64,000 bases of DNA from JAPPOI01 sp028818055 (GTDB lineage: Bacteria; Pseudomonadota; Alphaproteobacteria; Rhodobacterales; Rhodobacteraceae), in the NCBI GenBank assembly GCA_965267405.1, contig OZ253954.1:2108001-2172000 (forward strand). The letters are read 5' to 3'. Within the stretch, counting starts at the first letter, position 1. Every line of letters begins with the position of its first letter. This document shows positions 42,907 through 51,175 of the stretch, one piece after another. The notes beneath the pieces were generated by a model that saw only the letters and a program-made list of their open reading frames with translations, had not been told where the DNA came from and searched no databases. The translations under genes were made by a program, and so were the position numbers.

Positions 42907-44900
42907 CACGCGACCTGTCGCGCCTTTTGCATCCGAAATCCATTGCCGTCTTCGGCGGGGGATGGGCGGAAAAGGTCGTGTTAGAGTGCGCCCGATTTGG
43001 CTTCAAAGGTGATGTTTGGCCCGTGCATCCGACCCGTGAGGAGATCGGTGGCCAACGATGTTTCCGCTCCATCCGTGACCTTCCCGGCGCACCGGATGCT
43101 GCGTTTGTTGGTGTCAACCGGCACGCCACACTGGACGTTCTAAAAGAGCTAAACGCTGCGAACTGCGGCGGAAGTGTCTGTTTTGCATCCGGATTTTCCG
43201 AAACTGGCGACCAAGACTTGCAGCAAGCCTTTATTTCTGCGGCGGGTGACATGCCAGTCCTTGGTCCGAACTGCTATGGTCTGATCAATGGACTGGATGG
43301 AGCCGTCATCTGGCCTGATGAACAAGGGTGTCGGCGGGTTGAAAGCGGCGTCGCAGTTATCAGCCAGTCTTCAAATATTGCCATCACACTGACAATGCAG
43401 AGGCGTGGATTGCCGGTGGCGTATGTCGCGTGCGTTGGAAATGCGGCTCAGACCGGGTTGTCCGATCTCGCACAGGCTTTCCTTGACGACCCGCGGGTTA
43501 CGGCTTTGGGCGTGTACATGGAGGGCGTTGGAGATGCTCGTGCATTCGCCGAGGTCGTCGGACAGGCGCGGGCTGCCGGAAAGGGCGTAGTCGTTTTGAA
43601 AGCGGGCCAATCCGAAGCAGGGCAGGCCGCAGCGCTCACTCACACCGCCGCGTTGGCGGGCGAGGCCAAGGCTTCTTCCGCCTATTTTCGACAGATCGGC
43701 GCCGGCGAGGTGTATTCCATTCCGGCGATGATCGAGACGCTGAAAATCTTGCATGTTCACGGGCCGCTGAAGGCTGATAGCTTTATTTCGGTGTCGTGCT
43801 CCGGAGGTGAAGCAGGGCTTGCCGCAGATGCTGTTGAGAATTGCGGCCTATCTTTTCCGGAGGTTCCAAAAGCTCATGCCGAGCGGCTGGCGGAAGCACT
43901 TGGTCCTTTGGTCACCATTTCAAACCCGTTCGATTACCACACGTTCATATGGGGTGATCGCCCGGTCATGGAGGATGTGTTCACAACGGCTCTGGCGGGG
44001 TTTGGCGCAGGGTTGTTCATCATTGATCCTCCCCGGGATGATACATGCGATCCAAGCAGCTATACGCCAGCATTTGATGCGATTGCGGCGGCAACCACGA
44101 ATACCGGGAAACCGGCGTTCGCCGTGTCTACATTGCCGGATTCCTTCGATGAAACCTGGTCGATAGAGCTGATGGCGAGGGGCGTCGTTCCGCTTCTTGG
44201 ACTGCAAGATGCGTTGGCCGCACTTCAAGCAGCTAAGGCCGGTGGTCAAGGTCAAAGTTGGCGTCCGGAACCGGCGTTGATTGCTGATGACGGCACATTG
44301 TTGGATGAAGCGGACTCTAAGAAAAATGTCGAACAGGCCGGTGTAACAGTCCCAAATTCAGCTGCAGGAAGCAGCATTGAAGAGATTGATATTACACACA
44401 TTTCTGCCCCGTTAGCTCTTAAGGGGCTGGGCTTTGCACACAAAAGCGAAGTGGGTGCCGTTCGCCTTGGCTTGAACGATCTCACTGGCCAAACACCCAT
44501 GAAGGGTGCGACGGGTTATTTGGTAGAAGAGATGGTGACGGACTCGGTGGCAGAGGTTCTTATCGGAGTGCGCCGAGACCCGGTCTATGGGGCGACGATA
44601 ACAGTTGGATCGGGCGGCGTTTCTGCCGAGTTATTGAAAGACACAGCGACACTGATTGTTCCGGCGACTGACGCAGACGTGGTGGACGCCTTGCAGTCTC
44701 TTAAACTTTGGCCTCTTTTGGACGGATATCGGGGTCGCCCAAAGGCTGATGTGAATTCGATAGTCGATACAGTCCTGAAGCTTCAGACTTATTTGCTTGA
44801 TGAGGTTGGCATTCAGGAAATTGAGATTAATCCGCTCATGGTGCGGGAAACGGGCGCGGTGGCTGCTGACGCTCTCGTTCGGAGGAAAGTAAATGTCTGA
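42903..44900 (+). CDS. NDP-forming acyl-CoA ligase (betaine/carnitine CoA ligase candidate)
   Basis: A 665-residue fused ligase of the acetate-CoA ligase (ADP-forming) family: CoA-binding Rossmann domain (about 1-130), succinyl-CoA-ligase-like domain (about 140-440) with the phospho-His candidate in ALTHTAALAG (about 239), and an ATP-grasp domain (about 470-665, ending IQEIEINPLMVR). It would activate gamma-butyrobetaine or crotonobetaine with CoA, replacing the AMP-forming CaiC used by enterobacteria (inference from position between the acyl-CoA dehydrogenase and CaiD). Overlaps 4 and 8 nt with its neighbours. Confidence 0.87.
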   Translation: MTRDLSRLLHPKSIAVFGGGWAEKVVLECARFGFKGDVWPVHPTREEIGGQRCFRSIRDLPGAPDAAFVGVNRHATLDVLKELNAANCGGSVCFASGFSETGDQDLQQAFISAAGDMPVLGPNCYGLINGLDGAVIWPDEQGCRRVESGVAVISQSSNIAITLTMQRRGLPVAYVACVGNAAQTGLSDLAQAFLDDPRVTALGVYMEGVGDARAFAEVVGQARAAGKGVVVLKAGQSEAGQAAALTHTAALAGEAKASSAYFRQIGAGEVYSIPAMIETLKILHVHGPLKADSFISVSCSGGEAGLAADAVENCGLSFPEVPKAHAERLAEALGPLVTISNPFDYHTFIWGDRPVMEDVFTTALAGFGAGLFIIDPPRDDTCDPSSYTPAFDAIAAATTNTGKPAFAVSTLPDSFDETWSIELMARGVVPLLGLQDALAALQAAKAGGQGQSWRPEPALIADDGTLLDEADSKKNVEQAGVTVPNSAAGSSIEEIDITHISAPLALKGLGFAHKSEVGAVRLGLNDLTGQTPMKGATGYLVEEMVTDSVAEVLIGVRRDPVYGATITVGSGGVSAELLKDTATLIVPATDADVVDALQSLKLWPLLDGYRGRPKADVNSIVDTVLKLQTYLLDEVGIQEIEINPLMVRETGAVAADALVRRKVNV

Positions 44901-45678
44901 CCAGTCCATTCGCACGCGTCGGGAAGGCGCGATACTTGAAGTGATGTTGGATCGGCCAAAGGCGAATGCGATCGATCTTATTACCAGCCGGGCCATGGGC
45001 GAGACGTTTCGCGATTTTCGGGATGATCCCGAGTTGCGCGTCGCCATTCTGCGAACGGCAGGGGACAAGTTCTTTTGCGCCGGTTGGGACCTTAAGGCTG
45101 CCGCGAACGGCGACGCAGTTGACGGCGATTATGGCGTCGGTGGGTTCGGTGGATTGCAGGAACTGCCAAACCTCAACAAGCCGGTTATCTGCGCGGTCGA
45201 CGGAATCTGCTTTGGTGGTGGTTTCGAGTTGGCTTTGTCGTGCGATCTGATCGTGGCAAGCAGCAATGCGACTTTTGCTTTGCCTGAAATAAAGTCGGGT
45301 ACAGTCGCAGATGCAGCCTCGATCAAACTGCCGAAGCGAATTCCCTATCACGTCGCAATGGACATGTTGCTTACGGGTCGGTGGATGGACGCGGACGAGG
45401 CGCTGAAGTGGGGCATCCTACGTGAAGTCGTCGAGCCAGGTGAGTTGGAAGAAAATGTCTGGGAGCTTGCACGGCTGATTGCATCCGGTCCACCGCTGGT
45501 GATGGCAGCCATCAAAGAGGTTGTTCGGGACGCCGAGGATTCCAAGTTTCAGGATGCGTTGAACCGTATCACCAAGCGCCAACTTGCGACGGTCGACACG
45601 CTTTATTCGTCTGAAGATCAGTTGGAGGGCGCGAAGGCGTTTGCTGAAAAGCGCGACCCGGTCTGGAAAGGGCGTTGA
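44893..45678 (+). CDS. caiD: CaiD, carnitinyl-CoA dehydratase (crotonase family)
   Basis: Enoyl-CoA hydratase of 261 residues interconverting crotonobetainyl-CoA and L-carnitinyl-CoA. Similarity to E. coli CaiD is strong at both ends: ILEVMLDRPKANAID near the start, FFCAGWDLKAAA, the oxyanion segment FGGGFELALSCDLI, and the C-terminal AFAEKRDPVWKGR. The start overlaps the ligase gene by 8 nt. With the upstream genes it completes a route from gamma-butyrobetaine to carnitine. Confidence 0.93.
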   Translation: MSDQSIRTRREGAILEVMLDRPKANAIDLITSRAMGETFRDFRDDPELRVAILRTAGDKFFCAGWDLKAAANGDAVDGDYGVGGFGGLQELPNLNKPVICAVDGICFGGGFELALSCDLIVASSNATFALPEIKSGTVADAASIKLPKRIPYHVAMDMLLTGRWMDADEALKWGILREVVEPGELEENVWELARLIASGPPLVMAAIKEVVRDAEDSKFQDALNRITKRQLATVDTLYSSEDQLEGAKAFAEKRDPVWKGR

Positions 45679-45688
45679 GGGTTTTAGA

Positions 45689-46363
45689 GTGAAAATCGGT
45701 GCAATCATTTTCGACAAAGATGGAACTTTGTTCGACTTCCAATCAACATGGCGGAACGGCTTTGTTGCAGCTTTGACGGAATTGTCGGCGGGAGACAACG
45801 ATCGCTTTCAAACAGCATGTGACGTACTGAAGTTTGATCCTGCAACTGGGTTTCATCCCGACAGTGTTGTGATCGCTGGCACCTCAGGCGAAGTTGCAGA
45901 TGCAATCGCACCCGTGTTCCACGAGTTCGACGATTTGGCATCAAGGCTTGATGCGATGTTGACCAACGTGGCACAGCAGCCTGCGCCACGACTAAACGAG
46001 ACCTTGAAGGCTTTAGCATTGAAGTACGGCTTGGGTGTCGTGACCAACGATGCGGAAGCACCGGCACGTGCGCATCTTCGCCAAGCTGGCGTCGAGGATA
46101 TGTTTGACTTCATCGCCGGTTACGACAGCGGCTTTGGTTTTAAGCCAGATGCCGGACCAGTTCTGGCGGCCTGCGATGCGTTGGGCGTTACGCCGGATCA
46201 GGCTGTTATGGTTGGTGACAGCCGCCATGATCTGCATGCTGGACGTGCTGCCGGCACGGTAACAGTTGCGGTTTTGACCGGTGTTGCAACGGCCGATGCC
46301 CTCAGCGATTTAGCGGACGCTGTCTTGCCGGACATTTCCCATTTGCCGGACTGGCTTGCCTGA
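45689..46363 (+). CDS. HAD-superfamily hydrolase (phosphatase type)
   Basis: Protein of 224 residues. HAD motif I is FDKDGTLFD (about 8-16), motif II a Thr/Asn in VVTNDAEA, motif III Lys in FGFKPDAGP, and motif IV VGDSRHDLHAG. This is the phosphoglycolate phosphatase-like subgroup with a helical cap. The start is GTG at 45689 after a GAGGG site, 10 bp behind caiD, so it is probably co-transcribed with the carnitine genes. Substrate unknown; its role in this pathway is unclear. Confidence 0.87.
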   Translation: MKIGAIIFDKDGTLFDFQSTWRNGFVAALTELSAGDNDRFQTACDVLKFDPATGFHPDSVVIAGTSGEVADAIAPVFHEFDDLASRLDAMLTNVAQQPAPRLNETLKALALKYGLGVVTNDAEAPARAHLRQAGVEDMFDFIAGYDSGFGFKPDAGPVLAACDALGVTPDQAVMVGDSRHDLHAGRAAGTVTVAVLTGVATADALSDLADAVLPDISHLPDWLA

Positions 46364-46389
46364 TCGAGCGTAGTTGCCGGGTTCTGTTC

Positions 46390-46406
46390 GCGACACAATT
46401 TGTCGC
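46390..46406. promoter_or_regulatory. Dyad upstream of the MttB-family gene
   Basis: GCGACA-CAATT-TGTCGC is a perfect 6-bp-armed dyad 63 bp before the MttB-family ATG, in the 106-bp gap after the HAD gene. It could be an operator for an independent promoter. Confidence 0.4.
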
Positions 46407-46469
46407 TAGCGTTAACGCCAACCAGCCGCAAAAGGCCAAAACTTTTATCGAGAAATTCGGGAGAGTTTG

Positions 46470-48026
46470 ATGGCCGAGCAAGAGAAAAAACGCCGTCGTG
46501 CGGGTGGGCGCGCCGGAAATACGCGGCGCACAAGCAAAGATGTCATTCAACAGCTTCCCTGGACTCAGCCGGTCAACACTGACGCCCCTACAGAGCCGTT
46601 AGGCCCGGAAGGGGTTGAAGCGATCCACAATGGCGCGATGCGGATTCTTGAAGAAATCGGCATTGAGTTTCTGAACGAAGAGGCCTTGGATTTGTTCCGC
46701 CAGATTGGCGTTAAGGTCGATGGAACAAACGTTAAAATGGACCGCGACTTTGTCATGGAGATGGTCGCGAAAGTTCCTTCGTCCTTTACTTTGACACCGC
46801 GTAATCCAGAAAAAACAATTACCATCGGCGGTCGAAACATTGTGTTCGGGAATGTCTCATCGCCACCGAACTATATGGATCTTACGACGGGCAAAGTTCC
46901 CGGTACACGAGAGCAAGCGCGCACGCTTTTGAAGCTCACGCAGTACTTTAATTGTATCCACTTCGCAGGTGGCTATCCGGTTGAGCCGGTCGATATCCAC
47001 GCCAGCGTTCGTCACCTTGATATGCTCTATGACAAGCTGACTCTGACGGACAAAGTCATGCATGCGTATTCGCTTGGCAAAGAGCGTGTCGAAGACGTGA
47101 TGGAGATGGTGAAGATTGCCAGCGGCCTGTCCGAAGAAGAGTTCCAAGCTACGCCGCGAATGTACACAAACATCAATTCAACGTCGCCGTTGAAGCATGA
47201 CGAGCCCATGATTGACGGGTGTTTGCGGTGTGTACGTCGTGGGCAAGCGGTCTTCGTTACTCCATTCACCTTGGCCGGTGCGATGGCCCCGGTCACCATG
47301 TCCGGTGCTGTTGCCCAATCGATCGCTGAAGCCTTGGCCGCGATCGCCCTTTTCCAGTGGGTTGCACCCGGCAGTGCATGTGTTCTGGGCACGTTCACGT
47401 CGAATGTGGACATGAAATCAGGAGCACCAGCGTTTGGTACTCCGGAATACATCCGCGCCACACAAATGACCGGCCAGATGGCAAGGTACTATGGTCTGCC
47501 CCTCCGGTCGTCCGGTTCCTGCGCTGCCAATGTGCCGGATGGGCAAGCAATGTGGGAAACGACCGCCTCACTTTGGGCCGCGGTGCAAAGCCAGACGAAC
47601 ACGGTTTATCACGCCGCAGGCTGGCTAGAGGGCGGTTTGATCGCAAGCCCAGAGAAATTCGTTATGGACTGCGAAGTACTGAACCAGTTCATTCGATACT
47701 TCGACCCCGCGCTTACCGCGACGACCGAGGCAGACATTGCAGTGGACGCGATAGGTGAAGTTGGCGGTGACGGTCACTTCTTTGGAATCCAACACACCCA
47801 GGACCGTTATGAAACCGCATTCTATCAGCCGTTTTTGAGCGACTGGCGGAACTACGAAGGTTGGCACATAGCCGGCGGTATCTGGACAGCAGAGCGTGCG
47901 CATCACATGTGGAAAGAAATCGTTGCCTCGTTTGAGGAACCACCGATGGACGCCGCCGTGCGCGAGGAGCTTGCGGAGTTCGTTAAGCGCAGAAAAGCCG
48001 AGGGCGGCGCACCAACCGACTTTTAG
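46470..48026 (+). CDS. Non-pyrrolysine MttB-family methyltransferase
   Basis: A 518-residue TIM-barrel protein of the trimethylamine methyltransferase (MttB) superfamily. It has a basic N-terminal tail (KKRRRAGGRAGNTRR), then ILEEIGIEF and the barrel. No in-frame amber codon is present, so there is no pyrrolysine; relatives of this kind demethylate quaternary amines such as glycine betaine, proline betaine or carnitine and pass the methyl to a corrinoid protein. No corrinoid protein or activase is nearby. Its position behind the carnitine-to-glycine-betaine genes makes a betaine the likely substrate (inference). The ATG is preferred to the adjacent TTG. Confidence 0.87.
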   Translation: MAEQEKKRRRAGGRAGNTRRTSKDVIQQLPWTQPVNTDAPTEPLGPEGVEAIHNGAMRILEEIGIEFLNEEALDLFRQIGVKVDGTNVKMDRDFVMEMVAKVPSSFTLTPRNPEKTITIGGRNIVFGNVSSPPNYMDLTTGKVPGTREQARTLLKLTQYFNCIHFAGGYPVEPVDIHASVRHLDMLYDKLTLTDKVMHAYSLGKERVEDVMEMVKIASGLSEEEFQATPRMYTNINSTSPLKHDEPMIDGCLRCVRRGQAVFVTPFTLAGAMAPVTMSGAVAQSIAEALAAIALFQWVAPGSACVLGTFTSNVDMKSGAPAFGTPEYIRATQMTGQMARYYGLPLRSSGSCAANVPDGQAMWETTASLWAAVQSQTNTVYHAAGWLEGGLIASPEKFVMDCEVLNQFIRYFDPALTATTEADIAVDAIGEVGGDGHFFGIQHTQDRYETAFYQPFLSDWRNYEGWHIAGGIWTAERAHHMWKEIVASFEEPPMDAAVREELAEFVKRRKAEGGAPTDF

Positions 48027-48055
48027 AATTCTCAATTTTCGAGATTCTGATTTTG
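48026..48055 (+). terminator. Weak terminator after the MttB-family gene
   Basis: GAATTCTC and GAGATTC can pair with one bulged base around an AATTTTC loop, followed by TGATTTTGTT. Low GC content makes this tentative. Confidence 0.35.
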
Positions 48056-48103
48056 TTAAGTGGCCATCGCTAACTTCCCCGCGAACTTTGTAGGGAAGTC
48101 CAG

Positions 48104-48694
48104 ATGTTTGGTTTGGTAAATCGCGCTGTCGAGCGGTTTGTCATTGATAATTATGGTGAGGAAGCCTGGAGCCGCATCGCGCAGATGGGGAAGTTAGGCG
48201 TCGACAGCTTCGAGCCGATGCTGAAATACGATGATGCTATCACGGATCGGCTTATCACGGCGTCCTCTCTGTTCCTTGGAAAGTCGGAAGAAATTCTCTT
48301 TGAAGATCTGGGTAACTATCTGGTTTCCCATCCAAATTGTGAAGTTCCGCGCAGGCTGTTAAGGTTTGGCGGCGAGACATTTGCGGATTTTTTATTGTCA
48401 CTTGATGACTTGCCTGAGCGCGCGCGCTTGGCCGTACCCGATCTTGAGATTCCCATGATCGAGGTCGATGAAACCGAAGCGTCAAGCTACGGATATGTTG
48501 TGCGCGTGAGAGGTGTGATTGAAGGATTAGAGTTCTTCTTATCCGGTGTTCTGCGCGCCATGGCGGACGACTATGGCACGCTCGCGCTCTTGGAAATTGA
48601 AGAAGCCGACACTCTTGGACGCCATCTTCGGGTTGCTATTCACGACACCGATTTCGGTGAGGGTCGAAAGTTTGAACTGGCGAAAAGGGGGTAG
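48104..48694 (+). CDS. H-NOX-like (HNOB) protein with missing heme ligand
   Basis: Protein of 196 residues with the H-NOX fold pattern (FGLVNRAVERFVIDNYG at the start, LLRFGGETFADFLLSLDDLP, and GLEFFLSGVLRAMADDYG). H-NOX proteins normally sense NO or O2 through heme. By eye alignment with the Thermoanaerobacter protein, the proximal His (about 102) falls at Leu/Pro in SLDDLPERA, and the heme-propionate motif Y-x-S-x-R at 131-135 reads YVVRV. A His in SHPN (76) is elsewhere. It therefore may not bind heme in the usual way. Next gene: a diguanylate cyclase, 1 bp away. Confidence 0.83.
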   Translation: MFGLVNRAVERFVIDNYGEEAWSRIAQMGKLGVDSFEPMLKYDDAITDRLITASSLFLGKSEEILFEDLGNYLVSHPNCEVPRRLLRFGGETFADFLLSLDDLPERARLAVPDLEIPMIEVDETEASSYGYVVRVRGVIEGLEFFLSGVLRAMADDYGTLALLEIEEADTLGRHLRVAIHDTDFGEGRKFELAKRG

Positions 48695-48695
48695 C

Positions 48696-49763
48696 GTGGG
48701 AATCGTCGAAACTTGTGCCGTTGATATCGAAGCCGCAGAACTTGGCAGGCTCATGCCAATGTATGTGCACTTAAGTAATGACGGCATTATTCTCGCTGCT
48801 GGACCTACGCTGAGCAAGATCGCAGGACGCCAGCTGGTCGGCAAAGGTTTCTTAGATGTTCTTGAGGTGCGTCGACCGCGCAGCATCACGACATTCCAAG
48901 TCCTTCGTAACCATCTGGATAACACACTTCACCTCAGCCTTCGGGGTGACCCTCCCACGTTGTTTCGCGCAGTGGCTGCCAGAACCGGCGGTCAAGGTGG
49001 CGGGATTCTATTGAACCTATCTTTTGGTATTCATGTTTATGACGCGGTCTCTCAGCATCGGTTGAACCTTAGTGATTTCGCAGCGACCGATCTTGCAATC
49101 GAAATGCTGTACCTAAAGGAGGCCAAATCAGCGGCAATGGACGAGTCGCGCCGTTTGAACGAGCGACTGGAAACAGCAAGGCGGGTTGCTCAAGAAACTG
49201 CGGTCACTGACTTGCTGACCGGGTTGCCAAACCGGCGTGGATTCGAGCTGAAGATCAGCGAGCGTATGGGGCGCAATGAGCCGTTTGCCGTTATGGTTTT
49301 GGACTTAGACTTCTTCAAAGCTGTGAACGACACTCTTGGGCACGAAGCCGGTGATGTTGTGCTGCAAACCGCAGCCAAGCGATTTCTGAATTGTATGAGG
49401 CGCGGCGATGTTGTTGCCCGAATGGGCGGCGACGAATTCCTTGGTCTTTGCGATGGTACTGCCGACCCAGATCACCTGAAAGCGGTGGGGGAAAGATTGA
49501 TCGAGTCGTTGGAGGCACCGATCGAATACCACGGCCGCGAGTGCAAAGTTTCCGCGAGCATCGGCATTGTCGTTGCTGAAGACGATGGCAACACTACCCT
49601 CGCGGAGCTTTTGAAAATGGCGGACGAAGCGCTTTACGTTTCCAAGCGCAATGGAAGAGGACAGGTTTCGATCGCCGGCATACCAACGACCGATCAATCG
49701 GACGGTCTCGAAGTAGAAAACACAAAAGTTGTGAGCTTTCGAAGTGCGCGGAACACTTCGTAG
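48696..49763 (+). CDS. HNOBA-type sensor diguanylate cyclase
   Basis: Cyclic-di-GMP synthase of 355 residues. The N-terminal part (about 1-140) resembles the HNOBA/PAS-like domain that accompanies H-NOX partners (PMYVHLSNDGIILAAGPTLSKI). A coiled coil (about 148-175) leads to a GGDEF domain with intact active site RMGGDEFLGL and an inhibitory I-site RRGD five residues before it. The GTG at 48696 follows AAAAGGGGG, one base after the H-NOX stop, so both are made together. Output is likely control of attachment versus motility by NO/redox or another signal. Confidence 0.88.
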   Translation: MGIVETCAVDIEAAELGRLMPMYVHLSNDGIILAAGPTLSKIAGRQLVGKGFLDVLEVRRPRSITTFQVLRNHLDNTLHLSLRGDPPTLFRAVAARTGGQGGGILLNLSFGIHVYDAVSQHRLNLSDFAATDLAIEMLYLKEAKSAAMDESRRLNERLETARRVAQETAVTDLLTGLPNRRGFELKISERMGRNEPFAVMVLDLDFFKAVNDTLGHEAGDVVLQTAAKRFLNCMRRGDVVARMGGDEFLGLCDGTADPDHLKAVGERLIESLEAPIEYHGRECKVSASIGIVVAEDDGNTTLAELLKMADEALYVSKRNGRGQVSIAGIPTTDQSDGLEVENTKVVSFRSARNTS

Positions 49764-49864
49764 CAATATTGGCACTTGTAGGTTTTGGGATTGAGTTGAT
49801 CCCAATCAAAGACAGTTCTTGGCGTCTAATCGATAATTCAGGTCAAACACTCACGGAGGTTAAA

Positions 49865-50167
49865 ATGCTTCGCTTTGTATTACCTGTCGCCACTTTAACT
49901 ACACCGGCGTTTGCCGACACTACGGGGTACGGACATATGATGGATTGGGGCTATGGCTACGGATACGGTATGATGTTTGGACCGATCCTTTGGCTTATTG
50001 TTTTGGGTCTGATCGTCGCTGGAGTTATTTGGTTCGTGCGCCGCCTCGATCACGGGGCCCAGACAGACCAAAAATCCAATGCCCTATCTGAACTCGACAT
50101 GCGTTTGGCACGGGGAGAGATCGATGCCGACGACTATGCAGCAAGAAGAAAGTTACTCGAAGGCTGA
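49865..50167 (+). CDS. Small SHOCT-domain membrane protein
   Basis: Protein of 100 residues with a signal-like N-terminal segment (about 1-18), a Gly/Tyr/Met-rich stretch (DWGYGYGYGMMFG), a membrane helix (about 42-60) and a C-terminal SHOCT motif (ELDMRLARGEIDADDYAARRKLL). SHOCT tails are short oligomerisation modules common in small membrane proteins. The ATG at 49865 follows a CGGAGG site. No functional partner is evident. Confidence 0.83.
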   Translation: MLRFVLPVATLTTPAFADTTGYGHMMDWGYGYGYGMMFGPILWLIVLGLIVAGVIWFVRRLDHGAQTDQKSNALSELDMRLARGEIDADDYAARRKLLEG

Positions 50168-50229
50168 CTCACATCCTGCGTTACAGCGGTTGGCTAACTG
50201 AGGTTTTGGGCCACGCGAGTCGAAAAGGC

Positions 50230-50359
50230 AAAAAAGGACGGCGAGTGACTTCAGGGGCCTGACGCGTTCAGGCCGGCAAAGTCTTTGCGGGTGTCCTCGC
50301 GGCTCGCCGCCCTTTCTCCCCAAAATGTCACCTGGTGGGTAGCGTGAGTGGTGACATTT
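50230..50359 (-). ncRNA. Candidate structured small RNA
   Basis: In the 315-bp convergent gap (50168-50482) the minus strand holds a first hairpin with perfect 10-bp arms AAATGTCACC/GGTGACATTT (50359-50323), then a 77-nt module closed by a 10-bp stem (50312-50303 with 50245-50236) that is fully paired only as minus-strand RNA because one pair is G-U. Inside is a 7-bp hairpin (GGCCUGA/UCAGGCC) and a shorter one (GCAA/UUGC). Six U follow directly, as in a terminator. No known RNA family was recognised; it could also be a complex terminator for the DUF2478 gene. Confidence 0.4.
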
Positions 50360-50482
50360 GCAATGTGGTTGGACTCCTCCGAAAAAGAAATTGTGCATTG
50401 GCATACGGTCGCTATCCAAAAGGATAGAACTCGCCATATTTGGCCGTTCCACTACGTTTGAAAGGCTTCGTTGAGGACCCGG

Positions 50483-51019
50483 TTAACTGGTTTTCGCGCC
50501 AACGACGTGGTTTCGATCATCCAAACATGCATCCAGCCAACGTTTGATTGCGCTTGAGTCGGGCGCAATTTCTTCTGCCAGACCGTCGGAAAAAGCGATA
50601 AAGGCATCGCGATTTAGCCGACCAATCCCGACGATGACAGGGATACCGAGTGCGAGCGCTTCGCTGATTACAGGTCGGAAGCCGCGTCCGTCAGCCTCGT
50701 GTTTTCCAAACTTATTGATGATCAGACAATCCAGACCGTCAGTTAGGCTTTGTGATACGAGCCCAACGGCCTCTTCCAGAGCGGCAGGGTCAAGCCTGCA
50801 ACCTTTGGCACCACGTCCAAGTGACTGAGAAATCCGGATAATCGGCCCATTTGGAAGGACGCGGACATCCATGTCGCAAAGACCGTCGTCCGCACACATC
50901 TCATTGATTTGCACTGTTCCGGCAATCCGTAGGCCTTCAGCGGCGGCTTCATTGGCAAACTTGGCAAGAAGCAAGTCTGTGTCGCCTCGACCCGAGGCAA
51001 AAGTATAACCCAAATGCAT
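50483..51019 (-). CDS. DUF2478 family protein
   Basis: A 178-residue protein matching DUF2478, a P-loop-like family of unknown function often found with molybdate uptake and molybdoenzyme genes. It begins LGYTFASGRGDTDLLL and contains a Cys-rich MCADDGLCDMD segment, then LIINKFGKHEADGRGFRPVI and IPVIVGIGRLN. Location at the edge of the formate dehydrogenase cluster fits a molybdenum-related role (inference). Confidence 0.82.
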   Translation of the reverse strand: MHLGYTFASGRGDTDLLLAKFANEAAAEGLRIAGTVQINEMCADDGLCDMDVRVLPNGPIIRISQSLGRGAKGCRLDPAALEEAVGLVSQSLTDGLDCLIINKFGKHEADGRGFRPVISEALALGIPVIVGIGRLNRDAFIAFSDGLAEEIAPDSSAIKRWLDACLDDRNHVVGAKTS

Positions 51020-51175
51020 CTCAATCCACCTCTACGCTACACATCATGCAACAAAACTGGAGCTTTAACACGTTGCAACGATCCGTAGATGTGCCCATAT
51101 CACGAACCTCGTGTCTCTCGTATTCTGGAACCTTGCGCCAGGAACGGCCCGATCGCCATCGCGTCTGCCAGATGA

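Noticed and set aside
46470..48026. Pyrrolysine-containing trimethylamine methyltransferase
   Set aside because: No in-frame TAG occurs within the gene, so it is a non-pyrrolysine member of the family.
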